From: Flavobacterium branchiarum
Lineage (GTDB): Bacteria; Bacteroidota; Bacteroidia; Flavobacteriales; Flavobacteriaceae
Assembly: GCF_030409845.1 (NCBI RefSeq)
Contig: NZ_JAUFQQ010000005.1
Span: 1,798,001 to 1,862,000 of the forward strand
Direction of reading: 5' to 3'
DNA length: 64,000 nucleotides
The position numbers and the translations under genes were made by a program. This document shows, piece by piece, positions 28,856 through 36,631 of the stretch. A model generated the notes under the pieces. It was not told the origin of the DNA, did no database searches, and saw only the letters and a list, made by a program, of their open reading frames with translations. Every line of letters starts with the position of its first letter. Positions within the stretch are counted from its first letter, which is position 1.

Positions 28856-29454
28856 CGATAAATCCCATCACCAACCTCTTTTATAACAGTCCATTTTCCT
28901 TTACTTTTTACCAAAATTAATATGGAAGTTGTGTCGATCTCTTTATAATTAGTTGTGGTTGATTTAATAGTAAATACGGCATACTTTTTATGCCTATAAT
29001 AAATTACATCTGAAAAAGAAAAAACCTTATAGTTTTCTTTAAAATCAAACTCCTCATACTTCCCTGGATCAGGGAAGTCTTTTTGTTTTATGAAAATAAT
29101 ATTCTGATGTTTAAAATCTTTTAAAGTCCAAAAATCATCCCTAACCCATTGATCTTTAATGTATTTACTTTCATACTTAAGTTTCATTTTCTCCCAATCC
29201 TTTTCATTGTACAAAGGCTTATCAACTCCTTCGTCTCTTTCATATTTATTGGTGGTAGGTTCAAAATAGATTTTCCCCTTAAAGATTTCAATCGTCACAT
29301 TATTATTTATTTTTTCCTGAATAATCATAATCTTGTCTGAATTTTTCAAATCTAAACTTGACAGATAATCATTAAGTGGTGCTTGTTGGTCTTTTTGCAC
29401 AGCACAACTGTGAAGAAATTGAATAATGATAACGATATATAACAGCTTTTTCAT
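28852..29454 (-). CDS. Lipoprotein of unknown function, 200 aa (unit 1 copy)
   Basis: MKKLLYIVIIIQFLHSCAVQ is a lipoprotein signal with the lipidated Cys at position 17. The remainder has a mixed alpha/beta pattern with long Lys/Asp-rich stretches (KDQWVRDDFWTLKDFKHQNI, VFSFSDVIYYRHKKYAVFTI) and ends ILVKSKGKWTVIKEVGDGIY, an ending typical of small secreted proteins of the immunity kind. The copy at 30563-31165 differs at only one residue (VIKEVG versus VIKKVG). It follows the fused gene by 6 nt, so both are co-transcribed. Immunity function is inferred from the neighbourhood. Confidence 0.65.
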   Translation of the reverse strand: MKKLLYIVIIIQFLHSCAVQKDQQAPLNDYLSSLDLKNSDKIMIIQEKINNNVTIEIFKGKIYFEPTTNKYERDEGVDKPLYNEKDWEKMKLKYESKYIKDQWVRDDFWTLKDFKHQNIIFIKQKDFPDPGKYEEFDFKENYKVFSFSDVIYYRHKKYAVFTIKSTTTNYKEIDTTSILILVKSKGKWTVIKEVGDGIYR

Positions 29455-29460
29455 ATTGGC

Positions 29461-30000
29461 TTATTTACAAAGTTTGCCTACAGGTTTTTGTTCTAGTGGG
29501 GCACCTGAACCAACAGGGTTTCCAGTTTGTTCTGACACTAAGCTATTTTCAATTTCTAAAACTAATTCATTTAACTTTCTTGTTTCTGTATTTTTATTTT
29601 CTAAGTCTGTAATCGCAGATTCGGAAAAAAACAATTCAATCATATTCTTCTGTACCTTAATCACATAATAAGGCACAATTACACTTACAAACAAAGATAT
29701 TGTATATAATTCCCTGTCTTCAATAATTAATACATTAAACGTCATACATCTATCTTGCCAATTAAACAATGAGAAGTCTTGATAATTTTTTAAAGTTTTG
29801 TCATTTTCAAATTTTTCAAGAATACTCTTCCTAAGAACCTTTCCATCCTCAGTATCAAAATCACTTACTATTCGATTTAATCTTTTATATTCCTCAGTAA
29901 TGAAATACTCATCTTTTTCGGTATAAGCACATATATTTCGAGGATAAAGCAAATACATTAAAATCTTATTAATCATAGCATTAAAATTAATTTCCTCCAA
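29461..30000 (-). CDS. Fusion of two neighbouring genes, 179 aa (unit 1)
   Basis: Residues 1-~150 match the first three quarters of the 203-aa protein of unit 2 (YLLYPRNICAYTEKD, FSLFNWQDRCMTFN, ISLFVSVIVPYYVIKVQ). The last ~28 residues (LVSEQTGNPVGSGAPLEQKP and VGKLCK) match the end of the separate start-less frame of unit 2. An in-frame deletion of about 300 bp has joined them. The start is uncertain: TTG at 30000 or ATG at 29976. No known domain. Whether the chimera is functional is unknown. Confidence 0.6.
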   Translation of the reverse strand: MEEINFNAMINKILMYLLYPRNICAYTEKDEYFITEEYKRLNRIVSDFDTEDGKVLRKSILEKFENDKTLKNYQDFSLFNWQDRCMTFNVLIIEDRELYTISLFVSVIVPYYVIKVQKNMIELFFSESAITDLENKNTETRKLNELVLEIENSLVSEQTGNPVGSGAPLEQKPVGKLCK

Positions 30001-30299
30001 CGTACATGTTTACGGTACTCTTTTATGTTTAAAAAATAAAAGTATACATTTAAAACAATTATAAGAAGATTGTTATTAAAAATTTGATTTAATGACACTT
30101 TAAGAAAAAGTTTTTCTATTGCATGCAAAATCTTTGTTATGATTCAGAGTGATACATGGAAACAATCATAACATTGGCACTAGTACCCAAATAGAGTTCC
30201 TGTAAAGCTAGTAGACTCAAAAAAAGACAAGACAAAATTAAGTAATTGGAACCGAAAGAAACATTTCTAAAAAAGGCAATAAAACAAAAAAAACCTTCA

Positions 30300-30415
30300 T
30301 TCTGCACTGCCCCCAAAAAGTTATACCCAATTTTAGTAAATGTGAAGTAATTAAAGATGGTGGGATCATGCTAAATGGCAATGACTATATTGGTATCTTG
30401 AAAATCAAATATATC
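30300..30415 (+). pseudogene. IS3-like end plus fragment of the 494-aa secreted-protein gene
   Basis: tgcactgcccccaaaaagtt (about 30302-30321) looks like the terminal repeat of an IS3-family element; it interrupts the hairpin that unit 2 keeps intact. Immediately after it, 30328-30415 repeats the last ~85 nt of the 494-aa gene (25560-25646) with about four changes, one of which destroys the stop codon (taa to tat). No full element or gene remains. Confidence 0.6.
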
Positions 30416-30447
30416 TCTAATCTTCTTAATTGAAAGTATTTTTATAT

Positions 30448-30489
30448 AAATTTGAAAGTTGCAAAATCAATTTTGCAACTTTCAAATTT
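30448..30489. terminator. Perfect 20-bp hairpin, probable terminator
   Basis: AAATTTGAAAGTTGCAAAAT and its exact reverse complement are separated by two bases, followed by TATTATTTTT on the plus strand. It lies after the gene fragment and between the two duplication units. Confidence 0.65.
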
Positions 30490-30562
30490 TATTATTTTTA
30501 CCTAATAATTTGTATCGTTTTTTTAGGGCGACACAAATATTAGAACAATTGTATTGTCAGTC

Positions 30563-31165
30563 TTAACGATAAATCCCATCACCAACCTTTTTAATAACAG
30601 TCCATTTTCCTTTACTTTTTACCAAAATTAATATGGAGGTTGTGTCGATCTCTTTATAATTAGTTGTGGTTGATTTAATAGTAAAGACGGCATACTTTTT
30701 ATGCCTGTAATAAATTACATCTGAAAAGGAAAAAACCTTATAGTTTTCTTTAAAATCAAACTCCTCATACTTCCCTGGATCAGGGAAGTCTTTTTGTTTT
30801 ATGAAAATAATATTCTGATGTTTAAAATCTTTTAAAGTCCAAAAATCATCCCTAACCCATTGATCTTTAATGTATTTACTTTCATACTTAAGTTTCATTT
30901 TCTCCCAATCCTTTTCATTGTATAAAGGCTTATCAACTCCTTCATCTCTTTCATATTTATTGGTGGTAGGTTCAAAATAGATTTTCCCCTTAAAGATTTC
31001 AATCGTCACATTATTATTTATTTTTTCCTGAATAATCATAATCTTATCTGAATTTTTCAAATCTAAACTTGACAGATAATCATTAAGTGGTGCTTGTTGG
31101 TCTTTTTGCACAGCACAACTGTGAAGAAATTGAATAATGATAACGATATATAACAGCTTTTTCAT
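30563..31165 (-). CDS. Lipoprotein of unknown function, 200 aa (unit 2 copy)
   Basis: Differs by one residue from the unit 1 protein at 28852-29454. Lipoprotein signal MKKLLYIVIIIQFLHSC with Cys17. It follows the start-less frame (stop at 31172) by 6 nt, as an immunity gene would follow a toxin. Near-perfect identity between copies, against several silent differences, suggests either recent duplication or selection on the protein. Confidence 0.65.
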   Translation of the reverse strand: MKKLLYIVIIIQFLHSCAVQKDQQAPLNDYLSSLDLKNSDKIMIIQEKINNNVTIEIFKGKIYFEPTTNKYERDEGVDKPLYNEKDWEKMKLKYESKYIKDQWVRDDFWTLKDFKHQNIIFIKQKDFPDPGKYEEFDFKENYKVFSFSDVIYYRHKKYAVFTIKSTTTNYKEIDTTSILILVKSKGKWTVIKKVGDGIYR

Positions 31166-31171
31166 ATTGGC

Positions 31172-31447
31172 TTATTTACAAGGTTTGCCTACAGGTTTTT
31201 GTTCTAGTGAGGTACCTGAACCAACAGGGTTTCCTGTTTGTTCTGATGCTAATCTATTTCCAATTCTTAATCTCTCAGTAGTTCCATTAGGAAACTTTTT
31301 ATCAAAAACTGGGGTGTTTTTTAGTCCTCCCCACGCTAAATCAGTATAAGTCTGAGCTGGTTGTACACCATAAGAAACTGGAACACCAGTTTGAAATTCT
31401 TGTAAAGCGGCACCAATTATAAAGAATACTAAAAAATTAATTTTCTT
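31172..31447 (-). pseudogene. Start-less frame for a small secreted or toxin-tail protein
   Basis: Open frame without a usable start. Its first codons read KKINFLVFFIIGAALQ, exactly what a signal peptide would look like if the preceding TAA were an ATG. The rest reads GVPVSYGVQPAQTYTDLAWG, then NTPVFDKKFPNGTTERLRIG and EQTGNPVGSGTSLEQKPVGK, ending PCK. It overlaps the end of the upstream 203-aa gene by 11 nt and lies just before the lipoprotein gene. It may be a broken small secreted protein or the tail of a polymorphic toxin; the DLAWGGL segment reminds me of toxin tails but I cannot confirm it. Confidence 0.45.
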
Positions 31448-32048
31448 TTATTATTACATTATTAAAAAAAGCATTAAACATTGTAAAATGCCCAAATATT
31501 GAATCTTGAAAACTGATATCGTCAACGACGTAATTAAGTAATTTATGTGGAAATTTTCCATACAGAAATTTATCCTCAATTATATTTTCAATTTCTAAAA
31601 CTAATTCATTTAACTCTCTTGTTTCTGTATTTTTATTTTCTAAGTCTGTAATCGCAGATTCGGAAAAAAACAATTCAATCATATTCTTCTGTACCTTAAT
31701 CACATAATAAGGCACAATTACACTTACAAACAATGATATTGTATATAATTCCCTGTCTTCTATGATTGATAAATTAAACGTCATACATCTATCTTGCTGA
31801 TTAAACAATGAGAAGTCTTGAAAATTTTTTAAAGTTTTGTCATTTTCAAATTTTTCAAGAATACTCTTCCTAAGAACCTTTACATCCTCAGTATCAAAAT
31901 CACTTACTATTTGATTTAATCTTTTATATTCTTCAGTAATGAAATACTTATCTTTTTCGGTATAAGCACATATATTTCGAGGATAAAGCAAATACACTAA
32001 ATTTATTAAAACTTTATTAATCATAACATTAAAATTAATTCCCTCCAA
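31437..32048 (-). CDS. Uncharacterised protein, 203 aa (intact unit 2 copy)
   Basis: Not recognised. There is no signal peptide; residues 10-30 are moderately hydrophobic. There is a hydrophobic stretch LYTISLFVSVIVPYYVIKVQ at about 105-125, followed by acidic helices (ITDLENKNTETRELNELVLE) and a C-terminal segment FGHFTMFNAFFNNVIIKEN. The start is TTG at 32048 or the ATG at 32024. The unit 1 copy has lost its last quarter by fusion. Position upstream of a possible secreted protein and lipoprotein suggests a three-gene minus-strand operon. Confidence 0.6.
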   Translation of the reverse strand: MEGINFNVMINKVLINLVYLLYPRNICAYTEKDKYFITEEYKRLNQIVSDFDTEDVKVLRKSILEKFENDKTLKNFQDFSLFNQQDRCMTFNLSIIEDRELYTISLFVSVIVPYYVIKVQKNMIELFFSESAITDLENKNTETRELNELVLEIENIIEDKFLYGKFPHKLLNYVVDDISFQDSIFGHFTMFNAFFNNVIIKEN

Positions 32049-32333
32049 CGTACAGGTTTACGGTACTCTTTTATGTTTAAAAAATAAAAGTATACATTTA
32101 AAACAATTATAAGAAGATTGTTATTAAAAATTTGATTTAATGACACTTTAAGAAAAAGTTTTTCTATTGCATGCAAAATCTTTGTTATGATTCAGAGTGA
32201 TACATGGAAACAATCATAACATTGGCACTAGTACCCAAATAGAGTTCCTGTAAAGCTAGTAGACTCAAAAAAAGACAAGACGAAATTAAGTAATTGGAAC
32301 CGGAAGAAACATTTCTAAAAAAGGCAATAAAAC

Positions 32334-32364
32334 AAAAAACCCCTTCATTCGAAGAGGTTTTTTG
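32334..32364. terminator. Hairpin terminator at the right edge of unit 2
   Basis: AAAAAACcCCTTC-attc-GAAGaGGTTTTTT, usable in both directions; it sits between the duplicated region and the 594-aa gene that ends at 32386. Confidence 0.75.
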
Positions 32365-32385
32365 TTTTATCCACTAAAGTGAATT

Positions 32386-34170
32386 TTAACAGTAAAGATA
32401 TAAGAGTCTTAGTGTATTAGAAAAATACGAAATCTCAGAAGTGGTGAATTTTTTATTTTCTTTAATCAGTCTACAATTATTTTTAAACTCAAAAAAGACT
32501 TCTTGATGCTGAACAGGAAATTTTTTATTTAAAAAATCTGAAATATTAGACGTCGTTTTTTCGATAGTTTCATCATATTTTGTACTGTTTGTTAATTGTT
32601 TTAAAGTCATTGCAGTATCCAAATCTATAAAATCCTTTGCAATAGCAGTGTTTTCTGGTTTTGTCTCCGCAATTGTTGTTATAATTGCAGTTGCTAAAGC
32701 ATCATCGAAAGCGGTAAATTCATCTATTTTATGAAGGCTTAAAATATGTGCTCGTAATTTTGAATGGTAATTCAAAGCGTCTTTTTTAAAATCAAAACTA
32801 CCTTTAAATTTTTTAGTTTCATCAGCAATCTTCAAACAAAAAGTATTGTAATTACCCAGAACATCATTAAGATTTTTTAACTGACCATAATTAGAACTGT
32901 TTTTTACATAATCTGCAATATTAATAAATAGACTTACTAAATTATTGAAATTTGGTGTATTAGGTTTAGTTTCTTTAATTGCTAAAGAAGCTGCTTTATA
33001 AATACTCATATCCGTTAATTTCCCATCATATTTACCTGGCTGTAAATGATTAAGCGAATTGATTTCATTTTTCTTTTTGTTTAAAAAACGAACAACATCT
33101 GTATCTTTAAATCTAGCAGGGAGTGGCGTGTAAACAATCTCTTTTTTCTCAACAGATATTGCAGCTTTCTTTTTATTTGAAATTAAAGCATCTGCAATTT
33201 CGTTTTTAGGATCAATGCTTTTAAGATTAGTTGCAATTTCATCAGTTGTCGTAAAATCTCTTAAAACATTATATGATTGTAAAATATTTTCTTGTATTGC
33301 GATATAGTATTTTTTATTCTTTTTGTCTTCTAAATTAGTGATTGATTTAGCTTCCGTTTTCCAGATATCAATAGCCTCATTCACTTTAAGAGCGTCAACA
33401 GGGTCGATTCCGGTTTTGATTAATTCAGACGCTTTGTTAAAATTATCCCCATTGAATTCTTTATCTTCTTTTAGGTAATTAAAAGCACGTTGCACATATT
33501 GGCCGTGAGCTAGAAATTTACTTTTAAGAATACCACCAACTTTAAGCTGCAATTTAAGTAGTTGTATATCATCAACTACTTTAATCTCTGATTTTCTGGG
33601 AAGACTTTGGTTTTGTTGGTTTCTGTATTGATTTGCTTCAAAATCTGACAAATCAGACAATACAAGCGTAGTATTTAGATTGTTTGGGTAATCTAAACCT
33701 GCCAGATTAGAATTAAACCCTTTTATGTTAGCAACAGGATTGACAAGATCACAATCTCCTAACTTAATTTCATGAACATCAAAGACACCCTTTTCTGGAT
33801 CAATCAGAAGCAAATTTGCATAAATATGAGAAACTACAACAACTTTATTCTTTAAATCGTTTTTAACTATATGAAGAGTTGCAGGCTGATACTTGTACTC
33901 CAAAAGCGCTACAAGTTTTGGAAATCCTAAATTATTATTAATAAAATCGTTGTGCAAAATTGTTTGATCTGCTACATAATAACGCATCGTTTGATCTGTG
34001 AAAAATTCACGATCTGTTGAGTTATAAAGAAACCCAACTTCAATAGGATTTTCTTTTAAGAATAATGAAGGCTGAATTTCTTTTCTAACATTAAGGTTAT
34101 CCCATCTTATTTTTTGTGCGTTTAAGAAAATTGAGAATAAAAGGAATGGTAAGAGTAGTTTTATTTTCAT
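32386..34170 (-). CDS. Secreted protein of unknown function, 594 aa
   Basis: Not recognised. Signal peptide MKIKLLLPFLLFSIFLNAQ. Residues 20-180 are beta-rich (VGFLYNSTDREFFTDQTMRY and ATLHIVKNDLKNKVVVVSHI). The rest is mostly helical with repeated charged helices, ending FSNTLRLLYLYC. No sorting domain, lipobox or catalytic motif is seen. The start is clear from the signal peptide. It is a single gene flanked by terminators, with tRNA-Leu upstream on the same strand. Confidence 0.65.
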   Translation of the reverse strand: MKIKLLLPFLLFSIFLNAQKIRWDNLNVRKEIQPSLFLKENPIEVGFLYNSTDREFFTDQTMRYYVADQTILHNDFINNNLGFPKLVALLEYKYQPATLHIVKNDLKNKVVVVSHIYANLLLIDPEKGVFDVHEIKLGDCDLVNPVANIKGFNSNLAGLDYPNNLNTTLVLSDLSDFEANQYRNQQNQSLPRKSEIKVVDDIQLLKLQLKVGGILKSKFLAHGQYVQRAFNYLKEDKEFNGDNFNKASELIKTGIDPVDALKVNEAIDIWKTEAKSITNLEDKKNKKYYIAIQENILQSYNVLRDFTTTDEIATNLKSIDPKNEIADALISNKKKAAISVEKKEIVYTPLPARFKDTDVVRFLNKKKNEINSLNHLQPGKYDGKLTDMSIYKAASLAIKETKPNTPNFNNLVSLFINIADYVKNSSNYGQLKNLNDVLGNYNTFCLKIADETKKFKGSFDFKKDALNYHSKLRAHILSLHKIDEFTAFDDALATAIITTIAETKPENTAIAKDFIDLDTAMTLKQLTNSTKYDETIEKTTSNISDFLNKKFPVQHQEVFFEFKNNCRLIKENKKFTTSEISYFSNTLRLLYLYC

Positions 34171-34247
34171 ATTGAAAATTATTAAAAATTAAATAAAAAT
34201 TTACGTGCTTAATAAAGGATTACTTTTCAACGAAAAGCTATAAAACC

Positions 34248-34277
34248 AAAAAAACCTCTTTTTTCGAAGAGGTTTTT
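34248..34277 (-). terminator. Terminator of tRNA-Leu
   Basis: The minus strand reads AAAAACCTCTTCGA and then the complementary AAGAGGTTTTTTT, starting 2 nt after the tRNA 3' end. Confidence 0.85.
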
Positions 34278-34278
34278 G

Positions 34279-34358
34279 TACCCGGAGCCGGAGTCGAACC
34301 GGCACGGTTTCCCACAGGTGTTTGAGACCAGCGCGTCTACCAATTCCGCCATCCGGGC
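34279..34358 (-). tRNA. tRNA-Leu (anticodon CAA)
   Basis: Cloverleaf with acceptor GCCCGGA/TCCGGGT (G-U at pair 1-72), D-arm GGCGGAATTGGTAGACGC, anticodon arm CTGGT-CTCAAAC-ACCTG giving CAA, long variable arm TGTGGGAAACCGT typical of Leu, and T-arm CCGGT-TCGACTC-CGGC. Discriminator A, CCA not encoded. One anticodon-stem pair (28-42) is U-U rather than Watson-Crick. It is a single-gene unit with its own promoter (34465-34473) and terminator. Confidence 0.93.
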
Positions 34359-34464
34359 TTAGCAGACGAAAAAACAATCTTTTTATGAATTATAAATTGA
34401 TTATCTTAACGCAATAGAATAAGTAATTATGATGTCATAACTGTGCTTATTCCTTTAACACGGT

Positions 34465-34473
34465 GCAAATGTA
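34465..34473 (-). promoter_or_regulatory. -7 promoter box for tRNA-Leu
   Basis: The minus strand reads TACATTTGC followed by ACCG, about 107 nt upstream of the tRNA. The sequence after the box resembles that of the rRNA promoters. Confidence 0.6.
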
Positions 34474-34539
34474 AAAAATAATTTTACATTTTCTACTAAA
34501 AATACTTAATTTTTTACTTTCAATCTTCAATAAATTTCA

Positions 34540-34548
34540 TAAATTTGC
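34540..34548 (+). promoter_or_regulatory. -7 promoter box for prs
   Basis: TAAATTTGC matches TAnnTTTG. It lies 51 nt upstream of the ATG at 34599, which rules out longer in-frame starts located inside the promoter. Confidence 0.7.
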
Positions 34549-34598
34549 AGCTCGTTAAAACGACACACACACAACTAACTACAAAACAACAAATTATA

Positions 34599-35540
34599 AT
34601 GTCGCACCAAGAACCAGAAGCTAAAATTTTTGCGTGTTCAAAAAGTGTTTATCTTGCCGAAAAAATTGCAGCGCAATACGGAATACCGTTAGGTAAGGTT
34701 ACAATGTCAACTTATAGTGATGGCGAATTTCAGCCATCATATGAAGAGTCTATCAGAGGACTACGTGTATTTATTGTTTGTTCAACTTTTCCAACTGCAG
34801 ATAATTTGATGGAATTGTTACTTATGATTGATGCTGCAAAGCGTGCATCGGCTAGACATATTACAGCTGTCGTGCCTTATTTTGGTTGGGCAAGACAAGA
34901 TCGAAAAGACAAACCAAGAGTACCGATTGGTGCTAAATTAGTAGCCAATTTATTAGATGCTGCAGGAGCAACAAGAATCATGACAATGGATTTGCATGCA
35001 GATCAAATTCAAGGATTCTTTGAAAAACCAGTAGATCACCTTTTTGCCTCTACAATCTTTTTACCATACGTAGAAAGTTTAGGCTTAGAGAATTTAACAA
35101 TCGCTTCCCCAGATATGGGAGGTTCTAAAAGAGCTTATGCGTATTCTAAGTTTTTAGAATCAGATGTAGTGATTTGTTACAAACAAAGAAAAGTTGCCAA
35201 TGTTATCGACACCATGGAATTAATTGGTGAAGTAAAAGGTAGAAACGTAATATTAGTAGACGACATGATCGATACTGGTGGTACTTTAGCGAAAGCAGCA
35301 GATTTAATGATCGAAAAAGGAGCATTAAGCGTTAGAGCTATTTGTACACATGCTATTTTGTCTGGAGATGCTTACGAGAAAATAGAGAATTCTAAATTAA
35401 GCGAATTGATCGTAACCGATTCAATCCCGTTAAAAAAAGAATCAAAGAAAATTAGAGTGTTGAGTTGTGCACCTCTTTTTGCTGAAGTAATGCACATGGT
35501 ACACCACAACAATTCCATTAGTGGAAAATTTATTATGTAA
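34599..35540 (+). CDS. prs: Ribose-phosphate pyrophosphokinase (PRPP synthetase), 313 aa
   Basis: Makes PRPP from ribose-5-phosphate and ATP, feeding purine, pyrimidine, histidine and NAD synthesis. Motifs: STYSDGEFQPSYEESIRG (substrate-binding start), the flexible loop YFGWARQDRKDKPR, MTMDLHADQIQGFF with the metal-binding DLHA, and the PRPP-binding loop ILVDDMIDTGGTLAKA. Length matches the class I enzyme. L25 follows about 95 nt downstream, a common pairing with pth in this phylum. Confidence 0.98.
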   Translation: MSHQEPEAKIFACSKSVYLAEKIAAQYGIPLGKVTMSTYSDGEFQPSYEESIRGLRVFIVCSTFPTADNLMELLLMIDAAKRASARHITAVVPYFGWARQDRKDKPRVPIGAKLVANLLDAAGATRIMTMDLHADQIQGFFEKPVDHLFASTIFLPYVESLGLENLTIASPDMGGSKRAYAYSKFLESDVVICYKQRKVANVIDTMELIGEVKGRNVILVDDMIDTGGTLAKAADLMIEKGALSVRAICTHAILSGDAYEKIENSKLSELIVTDSIPLKKESKKIRVLSCAPLFAEVMHMVHHNNSISGKFIM

Positions 35541-35633
35541 AAGCGTAAGCTTTATTTGCATTTTAAAGAAAGCCTAAAACCTTGTGTTTAAGGCCTAAAC
35601 AAGTATATTTTTAATAACTATATAATTTTTACA

Positions 35634-36248
35634 ATGAAATCGATTACAATTAAAGGATCAGAAAGAGAAAGCGTAGGAAAAGTGTCAACTAAAGCCTTAC
35701 GTAATGCTGGAGCGGTTCCTTGCGTGTTATACGGAGGAAATCAAGCAGTACACTTCTCAGCAGACGCTGCAGCGTTCAAAAACTTGGTTTACACTCCAAA
35801 CGCACACACAGTTGTGATTGAACTTGGAGAAGGAAAATCATTTAATGCAATTTTACAAGACATTCAAGTACACCCAGTATCTGACAAAATTTTACACATT
35901 GACTTCTTCCAATTATTTGATGACAAAGAAATCACTATGGAAGTTCCAGTAAAAGTTACAGGTACATCTAAAGGTGTTCTTGCTGGAGGTGTTTTACGTT
36001 TAAACACTCGTAAACTTAAAGTAAAAGCATTACCAAAAAATCTTCCTGATTTTGTTGAGGCTGACATCACTCCACTTGAAATGGGTAACAAATTATATGT
36101 TACTAAAGTTGGTGCACCAGAATACAAAATTATGCACCCAGACAACACTGTTGTTGCTCAAGTAAGAATCTCTCGTGCTGCTATGAAAGCTGCTCAAGAA
36201 GCTGCAAAAGCTGCAAAAGCTACTCCTGCAAAAGGAAAGAAAAAATAA
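35634..36248 (+). CDS. rplY: 50S ribosomal protein L25/general stress protein Ctc, 204 aa
   Basis: Binds 5S rRNA on the large subunit. It is the long two-domain form (TL5/Ctc): an N-terminal 5S-binding beta-barrel ([20 protein letters not shown], then LYGG) and a C-terminal beta domain ([20 protein letters not shown]). It ends in an Ala/Lys-rich tail ([15 protein letters not shown]) seen in flavobacterial members. It follows prs and precedes pth, the usual cluster. Stop at 36246-36248. Confidence 0.96.
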   Translation: MKSITIKGSERESVGKVSTKALRNAGAVPCVLYGGNQAVHFSADAAAFKNLVYTPNAHTVVIELGEGKSFNAILQDIQVHPVSDKILHIDFFQLFDDKEITMEVPVKVTGTSKGVLAGGVLRLNTRKLKVKALPKNLPDFVEADITPLEMGNKLYVTKVGAPEYKIMHPDNTVVAQVRISRAAMKAAQEAAKAAKATPAKGKKK

Positions 36249-36350
36249 TTTTTTTCAAACAATTACAAGAAAACATCAGTTGCAAAACTGGTGTTTTTTT
36301 TTGTTTAATACTTTTCTGGAGCAGATCTTTACAACTTTACAAGACCAAAA

Positions 36351-36420
36351 AATCCCGCCATCCGCTTTATCTTTTCCTGCCTAAAGAAGCCAGAAAAAGG
36401 ATACCACTCCTATCGGGGCT
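36351..36420 (-). repeat. Dispersed structured repeat, copy C
   Basis: Third copy of the family at 10463 and 12576, on the opposite strand. In reverse complement: agccccgataggagtgg, then hairpin CTTTTTCTG...GCAGGAAAAG, then agcggatggcggga. Conserved outside the stem and compensated within it. The rest of the 36249-36618 spacer is AT-rich and holds nothing else recognised apart from a hairpin near 36270-36300. Confidence 0.6.
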
Positions 36421-36618
36421 ATCAAAGCACTTTACTACAATTAATTCCCTCTGTTACACTACTACCATTTAAAATAGCATTAAAATACAATTACCCCAAT
36501 TGCCTTCTCCTTCAACTTGATAACAAATAGATTTACCAACTCTCAACTAATCCAACAATCTAGCAACCTATAAATGCATATTTTCTAATTTCCGATTGCC
36601 CGATTGTCTAATTAAGTG

Positions 36619-36627
36619 TACTTTTGT
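36619..36627 (+). promoter_or_regulatory. -7 promoter box for pth
   Basis: TACTTTTGT matches TAnnTTTG but ends only 4 nt before the ATG at 36632, so the transcript would begin at or within a few bases of that ATG. Confidence 0.55.
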
Positions 36628-36631
36628 ATTT

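Larger units (their letters stand above)
28803..30301. repeat. Direct duplication, unit 1
   Basis: Nearly identical over most of its length to 30514-32350, in the same orientation. It contains the end of the third lipoprotein gene, a 200-aa lipoprotein, a fused gene and a 300-bp non-coding tail. Relative to unit 2 it has lost about 300 bp in the middle and ends inside what is a terminator hairpin in unit 2. Confidence 0.85.
30514..32350. repeat. Direct duplication, unit 2
   Basis: Same-orientation partner of 28803-30301. It is longer because it keeps about 300 bp that unit 1 has lost, and its right end keeps the intact terminator hairpin. It begins with the last ~17 codons of the third lipoprotein gene, which shows the copy arose after that gene was truncated. 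Confidence 0.85.

Noticed and set aside
31137..31349. Plus-strand frame of 70 codons and its counterpart at 29426-29668
   Set aside because: They are reverse-strand shadows of the lipoprotein start and secreted-protein tail.
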